Source of the DNA: Actinostola sp. cb2023
Lineage: Eukaryota > Cnidaria > Anthozoa > Actiniaria > Actinostolidae
DNA: 64,000 nucleotides
Direction: 5' to 3'
Assembly (NCBI GenBank): GCA_033675265.1
Contig: JAUJYZ010001545.1
Location: 269,501-333,500 of the forward strand
Within the stretch, counting starts at the first letter, position 1; every line of letters starts with the position of its first letter. A program made the translations under genes and the position numbers. The notes under the pieces are model-generated. The model was not told the origin of the DNA. It worked only from the letters and a program-made list of their open reading frames with translations, and ran no database searches. Shown here one piece after another: positions 57,115-64,000 of this stretch.

Positions 57115-59086
57115 TTGGTTAAACTCCCCTCACTTCTTCTGAGGGTTTTTATAAGGTTAGGTTTAGGGTTTTATGGTGGGTAAGGACCAGTAAGTAACTT
57201 TAGCTATGTGTTTAGGTTGACAGGTTTAGGGGGTGTTATAGTGGGGTGTTACATAGTGGTTAAGTTATGTGTTTAGGTGAGTTTAAGGGTTTAACTGAAT
57301 GAAGTGGATTATGAAAGTAAAACAATGGCACAACATCTAATTAAAGCATTACATCTATGGACTACAGTATGGGCTGTGTCGGTGTATAATGATAAATACA
57401 ATGGTTAAAGGAAATCTATAACACCATGAAAAAGAGTACTTACATGTAACTTACATGGAAACTAGCGAGTACACTAGTATGGGCTGCGTCGGTGTATAAT
57501 GAAAAATTCAAAGGTTATAGGAAATCTATAACACCGTGAAAAAGAGTACTTAACTTTACTGACGTTTTGAGCCTTAGCCTAAGGCTCGAAACATCAGTAA
57601 AGTTAAGTACTCTTTTTTTACGGCGTTATAGATTTCATTTAACCTTTGAATTTACATGGAACTGTCATCCATTTGTACATTCATGTAGTACTGTTCATAC
57701 AAGATAAGGTATATGTATACAAGCTAACATGGATAACCAGTCTATAACTAAATACAGATAGGACAGTTGCATTTAAACAGTCTTAACAGTCTCCAATTCT
57801 CCCAGTACCATGCAAATGCAGCCTAAGATGGTATGTACATGAACACTCAGCTTGGCATGTCACTGTATGTACATTGACCAGAGAATGGAAACCCAGTACC
57901 ATGCAAATGCAGCCTAAGATGGTATGTACATGAACACTCAGCTTGGCATGTCACTGTATGTACATTGACCAGAGAATGGAAACACACTCACATTACAATA
58001 TTTTAATTACAAAAGCAACATAACATGATTGATTCTATTTAGATTATAAAAATACTTTATGAATTTAATAGTTGTGGAACACTTGAGAAGCAAGAGAAAC
58101 AATGAGTGTTAACTCATGTTCCTAGGCTTGCTTCTCTCTTGTTCTGCAATAATATCCAATATGACATATTATGTACACATGGATTTGACAGGTTCAGACA
58201 TTTGTATTACTTCATTATGAAATATGAATGCTTTTGTAGATTTGATTTAATGAGTTTGATAAGTATGTGTAAAAATCGTGAAAAACAAATAAGGTAAGTT
58301 CTTATAGATTAACCTTGTATAAATGTACAAAAATGATATAAAACCGTTCAACTAATAAATCTTATTTACCGGTTAGTTACGTCTTTTAAAACTATGCAAA
58401 GATATTTAGATACGTCATAACTTTCTTTCTACAAAAACCTTTTAGTGAATTCTTTCGCGCTTTTGTTTAGCAACCAAAAATGTATTGTGTAGCTTTCAAT
58501 GACAATAAACTTTGCTTGTGTCCATTTGACTGAAAAATAAGGACTTTGCAATTGAAAAATCATTAATTGAATGTTGTGTTGGGTGATAACGATGCAGTGT
58601 GAAGTGCTGTCGATGAATAATAATTTCACAGCGACAATAATTGAATTGCACGAGTTTTGCGCGTCTCTGCGTTGCAGCTGTGTACTTTTGAAAATTAGCA
58701 AATACCATCGACTTCACGGGCAAATAAACCCGTTGAAAATAGCAGTTTAAAACTCCAATGAAGCTCCCAGCTTTATGACTACACTATTCGATAACTTATC
58801 ATTCTTCAGTGCAAAGAAAGCTGCGTTTAAAGCTGTGTTTTTTTGAAGAACAATGAGACGAAAGTTGTCCTGCTGCACGGATCTTCATGTCAAATGTACG
58901 TTCAAATTCAATACTTACTAGAATCCCAGTCCATACTGGAAAACCTTTGGGTTTAAATTCTGTGATGACAGTATGATCATCGTTTCTCGTACTAAATGCA
59001 CCTACTGCTATACTAACGAGTCCACATATAACATCAACTATCCCAATACGAAGAGCAGTTTTCACTGAATAATAAACATCCGCCAT
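49539..59086 (-). CDS. Four-pass membrane protein with PPxY tail, five exons, 291 aa
   Basis: Exons: 58919-59086, 56958-57014, 56608-56844, 50051-50155, 49539-49847; 876 bp, all phase 0, with AG/GT borders. TM1 lies about 11-31 (ALRIGIVDVICGLVSIAVG), TM2 about 49-75 (GFPVWTGIL|FVITGAQGILSY), TM3 about 76-105 and TM4 about 115-142. The cytoplasmic tail is Arg/Ser-rich, then proline-rich with PPPY at Tyr265 and Tyr288, near the very C terminus (TEK). 'PVWTGIL' after TM1 and the overall layout resemble MS4A/CD20-like, TMEM255 and ENTREP (FAM189) proteins; ENTREP proteins recruit NEDD4-family WW-domain ubiquitin ligases through PPxY. The precise orthologue is uncertain. The join of exon 3 to exon 4 spans a 6.45-kb intron filled with mobile DNA and rests on phase and composition. 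An AATAAA lies on the minus strand at 49301-49306. Confidence 0.8.
50215..50282. repeat. 28-bp minisatellite, left part
   Basis: About 2.4 units of ACTATAATTATATACTAATA plus GTACCTGG. The same unit in the same orientation resumes at 55211 beyond the inserted elements. Confidence 0.93.
50936..51758. mobile_element. Insertion in the left arm of the foldback
   Basis: The right arm is continuous where the left arm is broken by about 822 bp starting ACTCGGGCCCAGG and containing GCCCGAGT near its end. A (GTA)n run lies at 50989-51013. The segment 'agtctccctcgtcac.caactgtca' occurs twice (51330 and 51596). The class is unknown. Confidence 0.6.
52392..53385 (+). pseudogene. Scrambled relic of a repeat-borne protein (IDGA/EADT/YDRTSS family)
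   Basis: Fragments on the plus strand: YIIVIDGAVQML...AMTEQ (52398-52578), EADTCIIIHD (about 52730-52760), CIFCDEES...VDRKTVRECAM with a stop and then LLAKLSSG (about 53148-53300), and VVLLYDRTSSLLDVNKAK (about 53331-53385). From memory, a protein family abundant in cnidarian and some other animal genomes carries VIDGAxxVQML, HEEADTRIxLH and FVVLLYDRTSS motifs with a CxFC motif near its N terminus. Here the CIFC block lies after the EADT block and stops intervene, so the copy is rearranged and dead. A stretch 'aatgatagcaattttccgag' is present twice (52836 and 53419). Family recall is not confirmed by any search. Confidence 0.5.
54637..55215. mobile_element. 579-bp element with TTTATTATTCAAACT ends
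   Basis: TTTATTATTCAAACTGAATA at 54637 and AGTTTGAATAATAAAT ending 55213 are inverted, and 'cactgca' / 'acagtg' extends the match. It lies between the large foldback and the resumed minisatellite and carries the exon at 54947-55076. Confidence 0.65.
54947..55076 (-). CDS. First-exon-like ORF, possibly Crypton-type (DUF3504-like)
   Basis: ATG at 55076 opens MAAVDPDKDRFNQLAKEEID, then EIIAGAEPKTTVRQTRCGVS, ending VMK before GTAAAAAA. The pattern 'RF..L...EID.II....P..T.RQT...V.V.K' resembles the N terminus of Crypton-derived tyrosine-recombinase-like proteins common in cnidarians; this is resemblance from memory. A possible second exon (acceptor 'tagaatag', 54775) adds VAIGMVVEE and stops soon, so the product would be a stub. 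It sits inside a TIR element, so it is more likely element cargo than a host gene. Confidence 0.35.
55211..55396. repeat. 28-bp minisatellite, right part
   Basis: About 6.6 units of ACTATAATTATATACTAATA plus GTACCTGG, nearly identical to each other. Confidence 0.95.
55397..56607. other. Intron 3 remainder with hairpins
   Basis: Hairpins: AACATGAGTGTTAT / ATAGAACACTCATGTTT (55404-55444); TTTTAGAAGT...GTGTTGTATC with its inverted partner (55729-55858, core 'ctcggcttcgcctcg'); and AATAAACGAGCAG...TTTTATC with its partner (56098-56186). 'cgttatatcgaggttccact' near 56008 resembles a transposon end. There is no exon I can defend. Confidence 0.55.
57072..57113. repeat. Homopolymer of 42 C
   Basis: Uninterrupted C run on the plus strand (G on the transcribed strand), in intron 1 of the four-pass gene. 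The length may be affected by sequencing error. Confidence 0.9.
57504..57653. mobile_element. 150-bp hairpin MITE in intron 1
   Basis: AAATTCAAAGGTTATAGGAA on the left and AACCTTTGAATTT on the right, with perfect inner arms AGAGTACTTAACTTTACTGA and the core GAGCCTTAGCCTAAGGCTC. A partial direct copy of the left part lies at about 57360-57445. Confidence 0.87.
57801..57982. repeat. Exact 91-bp tandem duplication
   Basis: 'cccagtaccatgcaaatgca' to 'ccagagaatggaaa' occurs at 57801-57891 and again at 57892-57982, without a visible difference. Confidence 0.93.
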
Positions 59087-59690
59087 GTTTTGACGGCCTG
59101 AATGACTCTTGTCAACATGGAGTCGAGGCTTGGTTCCGTCACAGCGAGGCTCTGGTTATACTTGTGAAATTTCGTAAAATATATTTGAAACAAATTTAAT
59201 TTGAATTAGCGTGAAGAGAAGTACACTAATTAATCTATTTAGTAACAGACTAAACTAGTGTAAAGAAGCTCTTCGGATGAAACAGTAAAACGCCAATGCG
59301 GAACTTTCGAATCAAAACCGATATGACGATCGTCAGCCCCTCGCTAACTGGCACGGAAGTATAAACATAATCATAGACGTTCGCAATGCGGTTTCAAATA
59401 AAACAAAAACAAAAACAGGGTTCGGCCTAAAAATAGTCCATTGATAGAGAATAGAGACCATTATATATTTATATATATTTATAATGGTCTCTTGGTCGAA
59501 ACTCTATTCATAAAAAAATATAGAACTGATTAAAAGGAAAATAAAATAAAGTAAAAATAAACTTTACCGAAAAAAAACCCAGAAACTAAAATAATAATAA
59601 AAATTTAAAAATAAGCTTTACCGAAAAAATACAGAATGTAACTGATACAAAATCATGTAAAGATAAACTTTACCGAAGAAATAAAACCGG
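59087..59690. other. 5' flank of the four-pass gene
   Basis: A hairpin AGAGACCATTATA / TATAATGGTCTCT lies at about 59452-59494, followed by three diverged 'taaactttaccgaa' repeats (59550-59675). Confidence 0.55.
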
Positions 59691-59695
59691 ACAGT

Positions 59696-59829
59696 GACTC
59701 GAACCCGCGCCCACTTAGGAAATTCTATGCAAAACACTAAAAATCGACCATACAGGCCCCAGACTTAAATGCTGAGTCAGCGTATGTTACGTATAGGACG
59801 AAGATTTCAGCCTCATCCGCGCTATCGGG
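59696..59829 (-). mobile_element. SINE-like sequence with a B-box motif
   Basis: The minus-strand GGTTCGAGTC (59696-59705) is a good polymerase III B box, and 'tatggtcgatttttagtg' about 40 bp upstream is a weak A box. The far end 'gatagcgcggatgaggctgaaatcttc' is shared with 36137-36314. No clean tRNA cloverleaf is seen. Confidence 0.4.
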
Positions 59830-60551
59830 TATATTAAAAAAATATTTATTAACCGATTAGTCGTTCTGATGATGGCAATATCGATAAGTAGCCGATCGGA
59901 GCCACACAAAAGTATTACTTGCTGAGGACAAAATGCGGTATTCAGAACCGCGGAAGCCGTCAGACAAGTGAGTAAAGTACCTCGTTATTATAAAGTGTTA
60001 CTAGACTAGATCGATAAATAAATGGATGAATGGATGAAGTGATGAAATCATCAGACCTAGGGTGTTATTTGCAGTTCGGGCATGCGCACAATCAAAAAAA
60101 CTCGAGATCGTGTAAACTATATCAGAACGCTTCAGTTAAACAAGGTTGCTTTGCTTTCTTTGGGTCAATTTGTTGCTAGGAGCACACTAATTAAGAACTG
60201 TTATTACTAAAGGGGTACGTCTTCGTCAACAAGACCCTTTTAATTAAAGACTAAACAGACCTCATATGTTTGGCTGCATTTCTATCGAATAATATTTGTC
60301 GATAGAAAAGATAATGTAAATAACGCCTTGTTCGAATATACACGAGATATTATTTCATTGTATTGTAAATTACAATGTTCATCAAATAAACCATTACGAT
60401 TGTGTTATTGTCACCTATTTTCTCGCGTATAAGACGCACCTCACCTATTAGGCGCACCCTCGAAACAAATACGTGATTCAGTTTTGGGTGAAAAACTTAA
60501 AAATCCCAATTATAAGCCCTCACTATTCCCCCCTCTTCCCTCCCTGGACTC
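59830..60551. other. No recognisable gene
   Basis: 'ctcgcgtataagacgcacctcacctatt' at about 60421 precedes the 16-bp minisatellite. An ATG followed by a GTGAGT donor (59933-59968) might be a first exon, but no continuation is found. Confidence 0.45.
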
Positions 60552-60901
60552 ATGGGGGCTTATAACTGAGGGGGCTTATAACTGAGGGGGCTTATAACAG
60601 AGGGGGCTTATAACTGAGGGGGCTTATAACCGAGGGGGCTTATAACTGAGGGGGCTTATAACCGAGGGGGCTTATAACTGAGGGGGCTTATAACAGAGGG
60701 GCTTATAACTGAGTGGGCTTATAACCGAGGGGGCTTATAACTGAGGGGGCTTATAACTGAGGGGGCTTATAACTGAGGGGGCTTATAACTGAGGGGGCTT
60801 ATAACTGAGGGGGCTTATAACCGAGGGGGGCTTATAACTGAGGGGGCTTATAACTGAGGGGGCTTATAACTGAGGGGGCTTATAACAGAGGGGGCTTATA
60901 A
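60552..60901. repeat. 16-bp G-rich minisatellite
   Basis: About 22 units of GGGGGCTTATAACTGA with ACCGA and ACAGA variants. Every unit has a run of 4-6 G. Confidence 0.96.
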
Positions 60902-61074
60902 GATACGCCAGGAGGAACTGCGATACCACGGTATATGTGGAGAGAATTGAAAGACCTTATATCATCACAAAAGAAATCACTCTTTATAAACAAAATGGCA
61001 ATTTATTATTACATCCCTTATAAGGCGACAACCCTTAAAACTCTATTAATTCACAATAGTATTGCATCTCCTTA

Positions 61075-61177
61075 GGTAACTCCAATCGATGGTCACCCTG
61101 TGGTTAGAGGAGGACTGGTGACTCACTTAGTTATCCCCAGTCCTCCCGATCCTTACCACAGGGAGCCCGAAGTTACC
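61075..61177. mobile_element. GGTAACT hairpin
   Basis: GGTAACT / AGTTACC at the tips and CCCTGTGGT...GAGGACTGG / CCAGTCCTC...ACCACAGGG inside. The CCCTGTGG core recalls the CCACAGG foldback family. Confidence 0.7.
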
Positions 61178-61272
61178 TATGGACTTGCAACACGTGCGCC
61201 GCGCGCATTTATTATTCTTATTCTAGTGAGTATTTTGAACAATAGTTGATAATTTTAATTATAATTTCGATT

Positions 61273-63276
61273 TTAGAAAATATCAGAACACGAAGAAAAT
61301 TGTTTATCCCAGTATTTCCCTGTGAATAACCAATCATTTTGACCAGTGTATGGGTTAATGTCTTCTTTAAACCACCTGGAAATAAGCAAACACAAGCATG
61401 TTTTAGAATCGTCATCACTATCAGTTGTAAACTTAACAAATTGCAGATGTTTTTTTCGTTGTCTGTATACTCTTATTAGAGAGCTTTAGATCCGAGAACG
61501 AGTTTTGAGCACGCGCGCTAACTTGTTGCACAGGCAGCCCAACCATTACTTTTGAGGCTACTAAATAATTCAATAAAATGATATTTGCCGCCTTTTTGAT
61601 GGGTTTCCTGTGGTAGAGCGCGCACGCGCGCAATATGCGATGTTGGGCTTCCTGTGCTTAGTAACGTATAATGTTGGGCTTCCTGTGTGCGACCCGCAGT
61701 ACAACATTTAAAATACGTTACTAAGCACAGGAAGCCCAACATCGTATTGCGCGCGCGCTCTACCACAGGAAACCCATCAAAAAGGCGGCAAATATCATTT
61801 TGTTGAATTATTTAGTAGCCTCAAAAGCAATGGTTGGGCTGCCTGTGGTCGTAGTCGAAACGAGAACGAGATTTTCAAGCTGGCGTGACAATTTCACGGT
61901 TTTACGCATGCGCACTAATCGTAACGGCGAAATCGTACTTGTCGTCATAAAATGTTCAAAACTCAAGTGGAATTTATACTCATCAAACAGTACATCCTAC
62001 ATTAATAGGACTATAATCACCATCAAAAATATCATCATCATCACTATCATCATTTCCATCATCATCATCATGGCGACGGGTGTCCATCAACATCATTTAT
62101 ACATATCAGTCATCATCATCATCCAACATTAATAGGACTATAATCACAATCAAAAATATCATCATTTCCATCAACATCATCATCACCACTATCATCACCA
62201 CCACTATCATCATCATCATCATCAAGGCGACGGTGTCCATCAACATCATTTATACACATCAATCAGTCATCATCATCCAACATTAATAGGACTATAATCA
62301 TCATCAAAAATATCATCACTTCCACTGATCAACATCATCATCATCATGGCGACGGTGTCCATCATCATCAGTCAACATCATCATCATCCATGACAACTAT
62401 CACTTACAATGGTTTCCATTCAATATTCTTCTTCTGTCTTTCTCGTCTTGATGTACGCTGCTTCTCTTCTAGTCGAACTTTTTCATCCGTTGCTAATTCT
62501 ATTGATGGAAAATGAAGTCACAACTTTAACAAATAACCAGGAAAAAATACATATATTGTAAATATAATATGTTAATTTTAATAAAAATAAATAAAATAAT
62601 AATTAAAAAAACAGGGGGAAAATGTGAGAATATTAACAGAAATCTATAAATCAAGTCAACAATGTACCTAAGTCTCCATTTTCTAATGCACGACAATCAG
62701 GCCGTAACCTCGAGTCTGTAGGTGGTAACTATGGTAACAAGGAAAACAAAGTAAGAAAACAAGAAGAGAGGGGAGGAAGATTAGATGGGTGGATGGATGG
62801 ATGGAAGGAAAATGTGAAAACATTCTCACCACTATTTCATATCCAGGTAGAAGTTCATTCAGCTGTATAGCGTAGTTTGTAAAGTTGTACATCTGCAAGA
62901 CGAAAATGCGTTAATTAAGCCTGCCTTCTTCCCCTGCTCCACCGATTCCGGTTTCCTGGCCGACACATAGAAACAACAAGAAAAGATCCCCACTCAAAGC
63001 GTTTTACTGCAAAGTTATTGTGAAAGTCTTCCTATACCAACCTCCTTAGAATGCGGTGGTCTACTGTTATAAGTCCATAGTAAAGCAGGACTATTGAGTT
63101 CCAAGCTGCAATCGCTGCTACTTGTACTCAGAGAATCTGTCATTACCGAAGTTTCTTCCTGGTCGGTCTTGGTCATTTTACCACGCCTACTGCCCTTTCT
63201 AGACATGGTGGTCTCCGTGCGATAGCACACCAATCGGTCAGTCCAGTCACCCTTGATTACGTACTTTTTACGCTTC
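61273..63276 (-). CDS. Oxysterol-binding-protein-related protein, last five exons (partial)
   Basis: ORPs exchange sterols and phosphoinositides at membrane contact sites. Exons: 63042-63276, 62830-62892, 62668-62728, 62408-62498, 61273-61375; the phases agree throughout and yield the last 183 aa. Recognisable blocks in order are KKYVIKGDWTDRL, a Ser/Thr-rich linker, ALLWTYNSRPPHSKE, MYNFTNYAIQLNEL, LPPTDSRLRPDCRALENGDL, EEKQRTSRRERQ, EWKPLWF, INPYTGQNDWLFTGKYWD and the terminal CSDIF. These are the C-terminal third of the ORD lipid-binding domain. The first listed exon begins after an acceptor (acgtacag) in phase 2, so upstream exons with the EQVSHHPP signature should lie beyond 63276, right of the window. 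An ATG inside this exon is not the start. The ending resembles ORP1/ORP2 (inference). AATAAA lies on the minus strand at 61208-61213. The last intron carries a foldback and ATC repeats. Confidence 0.94.
61529..61847. mobile_element. CACAGGCAGCCC foldback in the ORP last intron
   Basis: CACAGGCAGCCCAACCATTA on the left and TGGTTGGGCTGCCTGTG on the right. Inner inverted blocks are 'tttgaggctactaaataatt', 'cctgtggtagagcgcgc' and 'ttgggcttcctgtgcttagtaacgta'. It is close kin of 30526-30813. Confidence 0.9.
62000..62390. repeat. Imperfect (ATC)n with a longer composite unit
   Basis: CATCAT runs embed a unit of about 130 bp ('attaataggactataatca' ... 'ggcgacggtgtccatcaaca') present about 2.5 times (near 62000, 62130 and 62280). 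Confidence 0.9.
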
Positions 63277-63335
63277 CTGTACGTAACGATACAATTGAGT
63301 GAACGGTTATATTTACAGAAAAAATGACTACATTA

Positions 63336-63918
63336 CAGCACAGCACAGTACAGCAGCGCGCAGTACAGCAGAGCAGAGCACAGTATAGCACAGCAGCGCA
63401 CAGCACAGTACAGCAGCGCACAGTACATCACAGCACAGCACAGCACAGCACAGCACAGCACAGCACAGCACAGCACAGCACAGCACAGCACAGCACAGCA
63501 CAGCACAGCACAGCACAGCACAGCACAGCACAGCACAGCACAGCACAGCACAGCACAGCACAGCACAGCACAGCACAGCAGCGCACAGCACAGCACAGTA
63601 CAGCAGCGCACAGCATGGCACAGCACAGCGCACAGCACAGCACAGCACAGCACAGCACAGCACAGCATAATACATACAGCACAGCAGCACAGCACAGCAC
63701 AGCAGCAGCGCACAGCACAGCACAGCACAGCACAGCACAGCACAGCAGAGCACAGTACAGTACAGCACAGCACAGCACACACAGCACAGCACAGCACAGC
63801 ACAGTACAGCACAGCAGCGCACGGTACAGCACAGCACAGCACAGTACAGCAGCACAGCACAGTACAGTACAGCACAGCAGCGCACAGCAGCGCACAGCAG
63901 AGCACAGCACAGCACAGT
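63336..63918. repeat. (ACAGC)n satellite
   Basis: Pentamer array with GTACAGCAGCGC and AGAGC variants, purest from 63425 to 63580. All six frames are long and open but encode only AQHST or LCCAV repeats. It follows the upstream intron border of the ORP exon by about 60 bp. Confidence 0.97.
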
Positions 63919-64000
63919 AATCCAGATATTCAGCTTACTACGAGATGTTAAAATACGATATAAATATGATAGCACGACGCACATAATAATAATGTACCAT

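Noticed and set aside
59933..59968. ATG followed by GTGAGT (MRYSEPRKPSDK)
   Set aside because: Same reason: isolated start and donor with no continuing exon.
60552..60901. CRISPR-like spacing of repeats
   Set aside because: Units are contiguous, without unique spacers, and the DNA is eukaryotic. The same holds for the other arrays.

Overview
The window is animal nuclear DNA: AT-rich, full of microsatellites and small foldback transposons, with spliced metazoan genes. Intronless class A GPCRs resembling the melatonin-receptor-like sets of cnidarians, and a relic of a repeat protein family that I recall from cnidarian genomes, suggest a non-bilaterian such as a cnidarian. The species cannot be named from the sequence alone. 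There is no CRISPR array, operon or rRNA.

Genes, left to right. A single exon on the minus strand (1230-1793) encodes a whole von Willebrand A domain between two phase-1 splice sites. An intronless GPCR lies on the plus strand (17653-18657) and a second on the minus strand (21740-22786). A complete ten-exon SMNDC1/SPF30 splicing-factor gene lies on the minus strand (31746-35452); its exons join without a frame error to a 250-residue protein. A five-exon gene on the minus strand (49539-59086) encodes a 291-residue four-pass membrane protein with two PPPY motifs. The last five exons of an oxysterol-binding-protein-related gene lie on the minus strand (61273-63276) and its 5' part runs off the right edge. 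The three spliced genes were found by joining exons on splice sites, frame and family resemblance, because most of their exons are short.

Between and inside these genes lie foldback and TIR elements in several families. Some are flanked by TTAA (8172-8623 and 35575-36026 are both 452 bp), some by TA, and one family by exact 7-bp target duplications (24326-24926 and 25693-26226), each copy of which carries a small acidic serine-rich ORF. Several foldbacks share the terminus CCACAGGCAGCCC. A 4.3-kb element with arms of about 1.15 kb sits in an intron of the four-pass gene inside a 28-bp minisatellite, and carries scrambled fragments of a transposon-like protein. Tandem arrays are prominent: (CAGA)n, (ATCC)n, (ATATTT)n, a 4.1-kb array of a unit of about 75 bp (38030-42165), a 16-bp G-rich minisatellite (60552-60901), 42 consecutive C (57072-57113) and an ACAGC satellite (63336-63918).

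The genes show no sign of acting together. They are housekeeping (splicing, lipid transfer), trafficking or scaffold-like, and sensory genes separated by mobile DNA.
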